Shown: in pieces, positions 46,563-53,379 of the stretch | Position numbering within the stretch: position 1 is the first letter of the stretch | How the letters are laid out: every line of letters begins with the position of its first letter | Origin: Bacteroidaceae bacterium | Lineage (GTDB): Bacteria > Bacteroidota > Bacteroidia > Bacteroidales > Bacteroidaceae | Assembly: GCA_011959205.1 (NCBI GenBank) | Contig: BLLV01000047.1 | Span: 1 to 55,090 of the forward strand | Direction of reading: 5' to 3' | Length of the DNA: 55,090 bases | Notes under the pieces: generated by a model | Told to the model about the DNA's origin: nothing | What the model saw: only the letters and a program-made list of their open reading frames with translations | Databases searched by the model: none | Made by a program: the position numbers and the translations under genes

Positions 46563-46606
46563 TGTAGCGGGACCCGGGATTGAACTGGGGACCTCATGAT
46601 TATGAA
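46563..46606 (-). pseudogene. tRNA-Met (CAT) 3' fragment, likely attachment site
   Basis: Read on the minus strand this begins TTCATAATCATGAGG, the anticodon loop and stem with CAT, and ends GGTCCCGCTACA. The variable loop, T arm and acceptor 3' strand of a Bacteroides elongator tRNA-Met are kept. The T stem has an A-C mismatch, suggesting decay. The 5' half is missing: the sequence diverges right after the anticodon loop. A tyrosine recombinase lies about 0.9 kb further in, so this is most likely the leftover 3' half at one end of an integrated element. The intact tRNA should lie beyond the right edge of the window. Confidence 0.75.
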
Positions 46607-46780
46607 ACCGGGCTGTACCGATGTCTTCCTATTTCTTTGCGTTTCACGCTCTTACTTAAGTGGCTCTTTTTCAAGGGCAAATATAATATTTCTTTTTCAT
46701 CCGTAATCACGTTATTTCTTCTGTTTTCCGGTGATTTGTGCAATTTTCGTGCAAATGGTCGTTTTAGACCCAATTTCATA

Positions 46781-47146
46781 TCAGATACCTAACACTATAT
46801 TCGCATCAATATTGAGTTTCCGGCTTATTTCACGAGCTACTTTAAGGGTAGGCTCGCAACGCCCCGTAAGATAGTCGTTGACACGTGAAGGACTTACTTC
46901 AAGAAGTTCTGAAAGTTTCACCTGATTCAATCCCATTTCATACATACGAAGTTTTATCACATCCACTAAAGAAGGTGATTTTATCGGATAGTGTTCATCT
47001 TCATAATCCGCAACAAGTTCTGACAACAAATCCAATTCTATCAGATTCTTGTCATTCAAAGGCGTATTGTCATCAATCAATGGCAGAAGTTCTTCTATTC
47101 TCTCCATTGCTGCCTTATAAGCAGTTTCATTTTGAATCTTTGCCAT
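46781..47146 (-). CDS. higA: HigA-type XRE antitoxin, orphan
   Basis: 121 aa from 47146 (MAKIQNETAYKAAMERIEEL). The frame extends 24 nt upstream, but this ATG sits 4 nt after the stop of the HigB remnant, as expected in a coupled pair. The N-terminal helical part is followed by an HTH_3 domain (GLNQVKLSELLEVSPSRVND YLTGR, about 75-100). HigA proteins bind the HigB ribosome-dependent RNase and repress their own promoter. The promoter at 47255-47286 is intact, but the toxin upstream is reduced to 28 codons, so it may now act only as a DNA-binding regulator or as an anti-addiction factor. Confidence 0.85.
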   Translation of the reverse strand: MAKIQNETAYKAAMERIEELLPLIDDNTPLNDKNLIELDLLSELVADYEDEHYPIKSPSLVDVIKLRMYEMGLNQVKLSELLEVSPSRVNDYLTGRCEPTLKVAREISRKLNIDANIVLGI

Positions 47147-47150
47147 ACGT

Positions 47151-47237
47151 CTATATCTTTTTAGCGTCAATTACATCATATTCGGCATGAGTACCGATAA
47201 AGCGAATCAAGATTTTGCTTCTCGCTATTATTCTCAT
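47151..47237 (-). pseudogene. HigB toxin with internal deletion
   Basis: A 28-codon reading frame starts MRIIARSK, like the HigB N-terminus, and jumps directly to RFIGTHAEYDVIDAKKI, the HigB C-terminus. Full HigB proteins of this family are about 100 aa, so about 70 internal residues are missing, in frame. Start, stop and spacing to higA are preserved. The catalytic core is gone, so the product should not be a toxin. Confidence 0.8.
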
Positions 47238-47254
47238 GCTCTTTGTTGTTTATG

Positions 47255-47286
47255 CAAAAGTAATCTCTTTATTATTGAAATACAAA
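47255..47286 (-). promoter_or_regulatory. Consensus promoter of the higBA remnant
   Basis: TTTG (47283-47286), 20 nt, TACTTTTG (47255-47262) on the minus strand: a full match to the Bacteroides consensus. It lies 18 nt before the HigB start, so the remnant operon should still be transcribed. Confidence 0.75.
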
Positions 47287-47368
47287 ACATTCTACTGAAT
47301 TTCAGAATGTATATACTCAATGTTGCCTTAAAATATTTCCAAAACAATACTGCAAACGTTATTAAAAA

Positions 47369-47395
47369 ATGCCTGTAAATGCCTTTTGAAAGGCC
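47369..47395. promoter_or_regulatory. TGCC repeats before the integrase
   Basis: ATGCC occurs at 47369-47373 and 47379-47383, followed by an inverted-like AGGCC at 47391-47395. The direct copies are 10 nt apart, one helical turn. The same motif with the same spacing recurs at 52240-52350, which suggests a shared DNA-binding protein, either the integrase arm domain or a regulator. The site is about 100 nt before the integrase ATG. Confidence 0.45.
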
Positions 47396-47470
47396 CGTTT
47401 AACTTATAATTCCAAAAATTGGGGGATATATTACCGGTAAACAATTCCGTTTACAAGTAATTCAAACATC

Positions 47471-48691
47471 ATGATTAAAATCATTAAAAACGGCGTTGTT
47501 GTGTCGGTTGTACTCGACACTCGCACCATTAATAAAGAAGGTACTTATCCGGTAAAAATCAAAGTGTATTATCAGGGCAAACCAAAGTATTATTCAGTCG
47601 GTATCTGCTTGACTTCAAAAGAAGAACTTGAAGAAGCGCTTGAAGGCAAGTCCAAAGAGTGTAGAGATATTCAGGAAGAAATCGGTAAGGAACTCAGTCG
47701 TATTCTAAAGAATGTGGAATATCTGGCCGAACGCGGAACTTTCTCTTTTGACCGTCTGAATACAAGACTTGGAAAAAACATCGGCGGTACTATCAATGAA
47801 ATGCTTGAAGCCAAGATAAAAGAACTGGATGAAAACAACAAGTTTGGTTCCAAGACTTTTTATCAAAGTACGCTCTCACTGATTAAGCGGTATAAAAGGA
47901 ATAATGTACCAATTCGGGATATTACAGTTGAGTGGCTGCGTGATTTTGAGAAATTCTGCCTGAAAACAGTAAGTCAGACAACTTTGGCTATCAACATGAG
48001 AAATATTCGTGCTATCATGAATATTGCCAAATCTGCCGGAGTGATTAGAGAGGCTGATTATCCTTTCGGGAGAGGTAAATACCAGATAAAGGAAGGTGTA
48101 GGCAAGAAAAAAGCACTCAACAAAAGACAGCTCAAAGCTATCGCCAATTATTCGGATGGTAACAAGTTCACTGAGTTTTATCGTGACTTATGGCTATTCA
48201 TCTATTTCTGTAACGGTATCAACGTTGCCGATTTGATAAACCTAAAATTCTCTGACATTCAAAACGGAGAAATTTCGTTTATTCGTGAAAAGACAAAGGA
48301 CCGTACTCGTGACACAAAACGGATTTATGCACCGATAACTCCTGAGATGCAGTCTATTATTGAAAAGTGGGGGAACAATCCAAGAAAGAGCATTTATATA
48401 TTTCCTTTTATGAAGGCTGGTGATGATGCTTGGGAGCATGAGAAGAAAAAGAAGAATCTCACCAAGCATATAAATGACAGAATGAAGGTTATCGGTGAGA
48501 AATTAAATATAGGCAAGATAACGGCATACGTCGCCAGACATACTTATGCAACCGTATTGAGAAACGAGGGTGTTCCGGTGTCTATAATATCACCTATGTT
48601 GGGTCATACAAGCGTAACCACTACCGAGATATATCTTGCCGATTTGGAGTCTGAAAACAGAGCCGGAAATGCGAGTTTATTGAGCTTTTAA
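47471..48691 (+). CDS. Tyrosine recombinase / integrase of the element
   Basis: 406 aa. The N-terminus (residues about 1-60) is an arm-type DNA-binding domain (VVLDTRTINKEGTYPVKIKV). A SAM-like core-binding domain (about 100-210) and a catalytic domain follow. Box II is seen as YVARHTYATVL (about 352-362), then MLGHTSVTTTEIYLADL with the nucleophile Tyr about 388. The first catalytic Arg is not obvious: the equivalent stretch reads NGINVADLINLK, so the Arg may be replaced. IntDOT-type integrases of Bacteroides conjugative transposons are known to tolerate such a loss. It probably catalyses integration at the tRNA-Met 3' half at 46563-46606. A good terminator follows. Confidence 0.9.
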   Translation: MIKIIKNGVVVSVVLDTRTINKEGTYPVKIKVYYQGKPKYYSVGICLTSKEELEEALEGKSKECRDIQEEIGKELSRILKNVEYLAERGTFSFDRLNTRLGKNIGGTINEMLEAKIKELDENNKFGSKTFYQSTLSLIKRYKRNNVPIRDITVEWLRDFEKFCLKTVSQTTLAINMRNIRAIMNIAKSAGVIREADYPFGRGKYQIKEGVGKKKALNKRQLKAIANYSDGNKFTEFYRDLWLFIYFCNGINVADLINLKFSDIQNGEISFIREKTKDRTRDTKRIYAPITPEMQSIIEKWGNNPRKSIYIFPFMKAGDDAWEHEKKKKNLTKHINDRMKVIGEKLNIGKITAYVARHTYATVLRNEGVPVSIISPMLGHTSVTTTEIYLADLESENRAGNASLLSF

Positions 48692-48732
48692 TGTCCGTAT
48701 TTCTCTTAATTTTGGTAGGTCAAGCATACAGT

Positions 48733-48760
48733 CCGATTCTCTTGTTTAGTGGAGAATCGG
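48733..48760 (+). terminator. Intrinsic terminator after integrase
   Basis: A perfect 9-bp hairpin (CCGATTCTC, 48733-48741; complement 48752-48760) is followed by GCTTTCTTT. It lies 41 nt after the integrase stop. The rest of 48761-48919 shows no gene or repeat that I can support. Confidence 0.75.
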
Positions 48761-48919
48761 GCTTTCTTTATGCAAAATAACCGGTGCGAGAGCTTAATTC
48801 AGGTTAAAAATATAGTTAAAATACCTTTTTCTTTTATATTCCGGTAAAAAAGAGGATATATGTATTAACCGAAAATTCAACTATTCGGAATATTACTAAT
48901 TGTCAAAATAAATAAAGTT

Positions 48920-49426
48920 ATGACACGAAAGAAAAAAGTAGAAGAAGAACAACCGGTGACTGCCGAAGTTGTAGAGACTAAAAAGAAATCTTCAAAGAAA
49001 GCACCAAAGACTAAAATGTCTGCTCAAAAAGAAAGCATACAGGAAACCGGTGTTCAAGAGCCGATTGTCAAAGAAGAAAATACGAAAGATTCTTTTAAAG
49101 ACAAAGATTATACAATCGATGAGCTTATAGATATGTTAGGGGCGGATATTGATTGTGAGGATGATACAGAGTTTTCATTAACGGAAGATACTTCTTCGCA
49201 AGAACAGGAATACACAATAGAGGATATGCCTTCCGCATTGGATGAGTCAATCGATAATGACGATGAAGAATGTGTCTCAGATGAAATACTTGATAAATTC
49301 GACAAGACACTTGAAGAAAAAGATTTGGGCGATGATTATTTTCGGAAGAAAGAAGAACGGCTTAAAGAAATGAAGCTGGAGCATGAACTTCACGAATTCG
49401 CCATTGATGAAATGCTGAATGAATAA
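48920..49426 (+). CDS. Acidic protein with basic N-terminal tail, function unknown
   Basis: 168 aa, not recognised. The first ~30 residues are very Lys-rich (TRKKKVEEEQ; KKKSSKKAPKTK). A long Asp/Glu-rich, probably disordered stretch follows, with two short similar segments, YTIDELIDMLGADIDCEDD and YTIEDMPSALDE. A charged C-terminal helix (ERLKEMKLEHELHEFAIDEM) ends it. No signal peptide. It lies alone between the integrase terminator and the lipoprotein leader. The two YTI-E/D segments may be short binding motifs for a partner; a DNA-mimic or adaptor role is only a guess. Confidence 0.6.
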   Translation: MTRKKKVEEEQPVTAEVVETKKKSSKKAPKTKMSAQKESIQETGVQEPIVKEENTKDSFKDKDYTIDELIDMLGADIDCEDDTEFSLTEDTSSQEQEYTIEDMPSALDESIDNDDEECVSDEILDKFDKTLEEKDLGDDYFRKKEERLKEMKLEHELHEFAIDEMLNE

Positions 49427-49473
49427 GAATATCTAATTTTGCAACCTGCAACAGTCTCTTTATGAGATGTAAC

Positions 49474-49504
49474 TTTGTGATGTGCCTTATTTTTTCTAAT
49501 TTTG
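49474..49504 (+). promoter_or_regulatory. Consensus promoter before the structured leader
   Basis: TTTG (49474-49477), 19 nt, TAATTTTG (49497-49504): full match to the Bacteroides consensus. The predicted start near 49511 is about 270 nt ahead of the lipoprotein ATG, so the transcript has an unusually long 5' leader. Confidence 0.65.
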
Positions 49505-49572
49505 CATCGTCATGGCAACATGGCGGACATATTAGAAATTTAAGGTACACGAAAGTGTTTAACTGATTCTCC

Positions 49573-49780
49573 GGAATAAAGTCTGGTAAACTATTAACGA
49601 ACGGGAATAAGTTAGCATCTCTCGCGTCATATCTATATATGGCGTGGGGAGACTGTTGCTTGTTTTAGTTCAAGGGTTTTACCAGAGCCTATTCCGTAAA
49701 ATAAGTTAGCAGCCCTCACGCTTTCGCATTTTATAAACTTCTTCTGTGTGGGCGGGGAGAATGGAATAAATACTGGTAAT
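49573..49780 (+). ncRNA. Candidate structured leader with alternative pairing
   Basis: Three related strands are visible: A (49573-49590, GGAATAAAGTCTGGTAAA), B (49678-49695, TTTACCAGAGCCTATTCC) and C (49763-49779, GGAATAAATACTGGTAA). B is complementary to A and also to C, so A-B and B-C pairings exclude each other. Between them lie two copies of AATAAGTTAGCA (49606-49617; 49701-49712 as AATAAGTTAGCA), each followed by its own hairpin: 49619-49631 with 49638-49651, and 49712-49720 with 49745-49753. C ends directly at the ATG (49782), so C exposure could control translation. I do not recognise a known riboswitch class. Confidence 0.5.
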
Positions 49781-49781
49781 T

Positions 49782-51062
49782 ATGAAGAAAAATTATTGTT
49801 TTGTTTTAAGTTTGTTCCTGTTTGGAACAATGTTGTCAAGTTGCGAAAAAAGTGGGAACTATCAGGAATTTGACCGTAATGAAATTTACAAGCATCTTTC
49901 CTCTGTAAATGTTCGCGATGCAAAGATGATTTATACGAAAGAAGGTACTAATACTCGTTCTGGGGAGTCTGGAACTTTTGGTGGAGTGTGGAAAATTGAC
50001 CAAAATGGCAATGAATCCAAATTAATAATCACAGGTTCTGACGGCAAAACAAATGTTTTGAATATCTATGAAATCAACAAATTATCAGACAATGTATTAT
50101 TGATGTACCCCGATTTTTTTGATACAAATAGAATCCGCGAGGAATGGGAAAAAGCACATAATGATGACCCGTCAAATTTTACGACGAGTGTTGGACCTGA
50201 TGGAAAACCTATACTACATGGTGCAGATACATACTACGCAATGCTTTTGAATAAAGAAACTGAGAAATTATATCGTTTTCCAGAAAACCTATCAACACCT
50301 GGTAAGAACGATAATATCTTCACTGACAAACAAGGTAATATCTATTACAAAGGCGGCTATCTGAAAGGTGAGCAGGTATTAAAGTTGTCGCCTGAAACAA
50401 TGACTATTGAGGGTTTGTTGCCAGATGATATACGTTTTGGTAATTTTTCGGTAACAGGTGATGGTTTCATTGTATATTGGCAAGGATTTGAGCAACAACA
50501 GAATTGTCGTGTGAAGTGCCCCGGTGGTAGAATTTATCCGATTTCAGATATTTATACATTTGTTTTCAACGGTGATTTATATTCAGTTCGTGACAAAGAG
50601 ATTATCAAGTATGAAACTATCGGTAATAATGATTTAGAAGAAAAAACAATATGTACCATACCTGATGAACAATTCAATGGGTATTGGCGATTTGTACCTA
50701 ATCATGTACGCAAAACAATGGTGCTGAATGAACATTATGAGTTTGACGGAGAAAAATGTACAAAACTTGATAAGCAAATTAATATTGGAGATATTCGCAC
50801 AAATAAAGCATGGTACAACCATAGCAATACAACTTTCTCAAAAGTAGCAATGAAAGATTATCAAGAATCTCAGTTTCAAATCTTGGACTATGAAATACAA
50901 AGTCTTTCGGCGAGTTCGGAAAGTCCGAATATCGCATTTACAGGTTTTAGATATTCGGACGGTGTAAATGTCGTAGGAACTATCACAGAAACAGATGAAG
51001 TTATTATCGATAATGTTGCAGAAAACGGAAACAGAATCATCAATCTTATTTCGTTGAACTAA
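49782..51062 (+). CDS. Lipoprotein of unknown function
   Basis: The 426-aa protein has a lipoprotein signal (MKKNYCFVLSLFLFGTML, lipobox SSC about residues 19-21). The mature part is beta-rich with repeated short strands such as NIFTDKQGNIYYKGGYL, GNFSVTGDGFIVYWQG and TFVFNGDLYSVRDKEI, which suggests a beta-propeller. I do not recognise the family. It is a cargo-type gene in the integrated element, preceded by a long structured leader (49573-49780). Surface exposure and ligand binding are plausible but not shown. No operon partner follows. Confidence 0.75.
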   Translation: MKKNYCFVLSLFLFGTMLSSCEKSGNYQEFDRNEIYKHLSSVNVRDAKMIYTKEGTNTRSGESGTFGGVWKIDQNGNESKLIITGSDGKTNVLNIYEINKLSDNVLLMYPDFFDTNRIREEWEKAHNDDPSNFTTSVGPDGKPILHGADTYYAMLLNKETEKLYRFPENLSTPGKNDNIFTDKQGNIYYKGGYLKGEQVLKLSPETMTIEGLLPDDIRFGNFSVTGDGFIVYWQGFEQQQNCRVKCPGGRIYPISDIYTFVFNGDLYSVRDKEIIKYETIGNNDLEEKTICTIPDEQFNGYWRFVPNHVRKTMVLNEHYEFDGEKCTKLDKQINIGDIRTNKAWYNHSNTTFSKVAMKDYQESQFQILDYEIQSLSASSESPNIAFTGFRYSDGVNVVGTITETDEVIIDNVAENGNRIINLISLN

Positions 51063-51363
51063 TATCAACTCAAAATAATATCCTCTTGTTGTGTCTATGT
51101 AGCAAGAGGATTTTTTTATGCCTTAAAATCTGAACTATCGGAAAAACGAGAGTTCTATATGTGCTATGTTTCTCTAAATCAAGCAATATTTACGTTTCTT
51201 ATTTAGCTCCATACAATTCGAGCTTACTATATACCCATACCAAAAATGAGGCTGTTCTCGTCTTCTGTATCGAGCTTTTCTCCTACCTCTAATACTTGGT
51301 ATAAAGAAGCACGAGCATATCTCGAATATGAAAGAATAAATAAAAGTAGAAAATTATTACATG

Positions 51364-51489
51364 GTGAATAAAGTGAGTAAAGTGAACTATATTTTATAAA
51401 AAGTATAAGGTTTTATATCGTTATATGGTCTATAAAATAAGAATATGCTCTATTATAAAAATATAGTTCACTTTACTCACTTTGTTCAC
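51364..51489. repeat. 32-bp near-perfect inverted repeat
   Basis: Arms 51364-51395 and 51458-51489 match at 31 of 32 positions, with about 62 nt between them. Each arm also contains the direct repeat GTGARTAAA twice plus GTGAAC. It lies in the gene-poor gap 51063-51501, just downstream of the minus-strand gene at 51502. It could act as a terminator there, but the arm length, loop size and internal repeats fit a protein-binding or replication/transfer site better. I see nothing else in 51063-51363. Confidence 0.7.
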
Positions 51490-51501
51490 TTTTATCTTTT
51501 C

Positions 51502-52179
51502 TTATAAAAGGATTTCTGTAGGACAATTCTTTATATCAAAGTTTTCTATGGCATTCCATAAGTCTTCCTGATATTCATATAATGGCTCTATCAGGACTTG
51601 TGGTAAAATAGCCTTGTCTGATATTGGGGCGAGACGGAAACCGGAAGTTTCAAACTTGCGTCCAATCTTACTTTCCATTCTATAAGATTCAACGACCTCA
51701 AAAGAATATTCTCCTAAAAACTTCAATCTGCAATATTTTTGAGGATACCAGCCGATACAGATTATTTCATTTTTGCATAACGAAGAAAACTTGAAATAGT
51801 CCATTCCATTAAATCCTTTCTCTATGTCAAAGTCCGTATTGGTCTGTTTGTATTCGTGGCAGAATGTTTCCCAATCCTTATATCCTAAAGCGCGAGCCAT
51901 GAAAGATAATTTTCCAACATCCGGCTTTCTTTCCTTGTCTGCATCCTTATCTCCCCAATAACGACGTAATGTATCAACGCTGATAGTTTCAGATTGCTGG
52001 ATAACGCTTCCGTCTTCATATTTTGGGAGAGGAAAATTTGTATTGCTCTGTTTCTTTATATAATCGCATAGGTCAGAGTATGCATTATCTGAACTCAAAT
52101 CTATATTAGAAACTCTTACTAACTCGTTTTTTAAAGTTTCAAACCTCTCTTTGTCTATCGGTATTCTTTTCTTTGCCAT
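51502..52179 (-). CDS. Putative regulator divergent from the excisionase-like genes
   Basis: 225 aa, not assigned to a family. The N-terminal ~125 residues contain SVDTLRRYWGDKDADKERK then LSFMARALGYKDWETFC, a helical pattern that I take as a possible HTH-like domain. The C-terminal part (about 130-225) is beta-rich (ICIGWYPQKYCRLKFLGEY, GFRLAPISDKAILPQVLIEP). No signal peptide. It has a full-consensus promoter (52201-52231) and is divergent from two excisionase-like genes, with phased TGCC repeats in the shared region. This arrangement is typical of a regulator of excision, but that role is inferred from position only. Confidence 0.6.
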   Translation of the reverse strand: MAKKRIPIDKERFETLKNELVRVSNIDLSSDNAYSDLCDYIKKQSNTNFPLPKYEDGSVIQQSETISVDTLRRYWGDKDADKERKPDVGKLSFMARALGYKDWETFCHEYKQTNTDFDIEKGFNGMDYFKFSSLCKNEIICIGWYPQKYCRLKFLGEYSFEVVESYRMESKIGRKFETSGFRLAPISDKAILPQVLIEPLYEYQEDLWNAIENFDIKNCPTEILL

Positions 52180-52200
52180 ATTACTACATGATGTTTATGA

Positions 52201-52231
52201 CAAAAATACAAAACGTAGCCAACTAATCAAA
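52201..52231 (-). promoter_or_regulatory. Consensus promoter of the divergent regulator
   Basis: TTTG (52228-52231), 19 nt, TATTTTTG (52201-52208) on the minus strand; 21 nt before the ATG at 52179. The first TGCC repeat (52240) lies just upstream of its -33 element. Confidence 0.7.
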
Positions 52232-52239
52232 TATATTTC

Positions 52240-52350
52240 ATGCCTGAATGTGCTAAAATCAATAATTTCTTTTCGGTAATATATGTAACAAACTAATAAT
52301 TAGTCTGATACAAACGTGCCTGAATGTGCCTGAACGTGCCTTTTTATGCC
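52240..52350. promoter_or_regulatory. Helically phased TGCC repeats in the divergent control region
   Basis: GTGCC or ATGCC occurs at 52316, 52326, 52336 and 52346, exactly 10 nt apart, three of them as GTGCC and two with TGAA following. A further ATGCC with GTGCT 10 nt later lies at 52240-52254. One-turn spacing on the same DNA face is typical for cooperative binding of a small HTH protein. The cluster of four overlaps the likely -33 region of the excisionase-like operon. Confidence 0.6.
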
Positions 52351-52397
52351 CTTTCAAAAGTTGGCGAACTTTGCACCAGAAACAAAAAACAAAAGGT

Positions 52398-52766
52398 ATG
52401 GAACATCAAAAAACAAGTTATGACACGTTGCCGGAACGGATAGATTATCTGATTCAGGAAATATCAGAGATAAAAAACATTCTGATAAACAGAATAGAAA
52501 AAAGGGAAGAAATCCCCAAATATTTAAGTACGGAAAATGCACTGGCCTATTTAAAAAAGACAGGTTTTCCAATGAGCAAGTCCCAATTGTATAAACTTAC
52601 ATCCTGTGGAAAAATGCCTTTCCATAAAAGTGGTAATACATTATTGTTCATTCCAGAAGAACTTGACAAATGGTGTGAAGATAAAATTCAAACCGTATCA
52701 CATGAAGAAAATGAGTTGCAATTATTAATTAAAAGTCCTTTAAACAAATGGAAGAAAAAAGTATGA
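52398..52766 (+). CDS. Excisionase-like HTH_17 protein 1
   Basis: About 122 aa from 52398 (MEHQKTSYDTLPERIDYLIQ), preceded by AAAAGG 1 nt away; the frame runs back to 52326, but that would start inside the TGCC repeats. After a short coiled-coil (about 10-38) comes a MerR-like/HTH_17 domain: YLSTENALAYLKKTGFPMSK, LYKLTSCGKMPFHKSGN, LLFIPEELDKWCED. Proteins of this type act as excisionases (Xis) or as regulators of mobilisation in Bacteroides elements. It overlaps the next gene by 19 nt. Confidence 0.75.
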   Translation: MEHQKTSYDTLPERIDYLIQEISEIKNILINRIEKREEIPKYLSTENALAYLKKTGFPMSKSQLYKLTSCGKMPFHKSGNTLLFIPEELDKWCEDKIQTVSHEENELQLLIKSPLNKWKKKV

Positions 52767-53308
52767 TGAAAAAGTTATTAACGCAAAGAATCAAGAAGAC
52801 GGAAGAGATACCCAAATATCTATCCATTAAACAAGCCAAACTTTACTTGGAGAAAAAAGGATTTTTGGTGAGCGAGTCGGAACTATATAAGATGACTTCG
52901 GAAAGCAAGATACTTTTTTATCAGTCAGGAAACCGGAATTACTTCTTTCCTGATGAACAGGAAGAATGGCTGCAAGAACAACTCGGAATGAAAAGTGAAA
53001 CGAGCCGATACTTTACAGGACGAGATACAATTAATTATATTACAAAATCGGCTCAATTAAAAAAAGAAAAAATGACAACAATCAAAGATTTGAAACAATT
53101 TATTAAATTCTGGATACATCAAAAATGTTTGATTTTCAAAGGGCAAAGCTTTAAGTATGAACCTTTCTGGAATGAATATAAAGAATATTGCTCGAAACAC
53201 AATTATCCAATACCTGACGAACTGTTGTTTTGGGCTATACTTGATGATTGTGGACTCCAAATCGATGTAGATGAAAAAAGAGAAATGATAGTTATATTGT
53301 CTCGCTAA
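52748..53308 (+). CDS. Excisionase-like HTH_17 protein 2 with C-terminal extension
   Basis: 186 aa from 52748; 52763 (MMKKLLTQ) is a good alternative because GGAAG lies 8 nt before it. Residues about 20-80 repeat the HTH_17 fold of protein 1 (YLSIKQAKLYLEKKGFLVSE, LYKMTSESKILFYQSGN, YFFPDEQEEWLQEQ). About 100 further residues (IKDLKQFIKFWIHQK; DELLFWAILDDCGLQI) have no match that I know. The two proteins are clearly paralogous, and the first gene ends inside the second, so they are translated together. A hairpin follows the stop. Confidence 0.7.
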   Translation: MEEKSMMKKLLTQRIKKTEEIPKYLSIKQAKLYLEKKGFLVSESELYKMTSESKILFYQSGNRNYFFPDEQEEWLQEQLGMKSETSRYFTGRDTINYITKSAQLKKEKMTTIKDLKQFIKFWIHQKCLIFKGQSFKYEPFWNEYKEYCSKHNYPIPDELLFWAILDDCGLQIDVDEKREMIVILSR

Positions 53309-53331
53309 TAAAATTTTAAACATTAATCAAT

Positions 53332-53362
53332 GGAACGGAGATTTTAATAAAATTTCCGTTCC
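53332..53362 (+). terminator. Hairpin between excisionase 2 and the 457-aa gene
   Basis: Arms 53332-53345 and 53349-53362 pair over 14 positions (core GGAACGGA), with one G-T wobble and a 3-nt loop, followed by TCTAAAAAAAAC. It could be a terminator or attenuator just 18 nt before the next ATG. There is no strong T-run, so termination is not certain. Confidence 0.5.
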
Positions 53363-53379
53363 TCTAAAAAAAACAAATT

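Noticed and set aside
46563-46640. A complete tRNA-Met gene
   Set aside because: Only the part from the anticodon loop to the acceptor 3' end is present; no D arm or matching acceptor 5' strand follows.
49108-49310. Small minus-strand frames opposite the acidic protein
   Set aside because: They are Ser/Cys-rich products of antisense GAA/GAT codons, without start signals or family features.
49573-49695. Phase-variable invertible promoter between strands A and B
   Set aside because: The arms are imperfect (about 15 of 18), the consensus promoter lies outside them, and a third copy (C) is better explained by RNA pairing.
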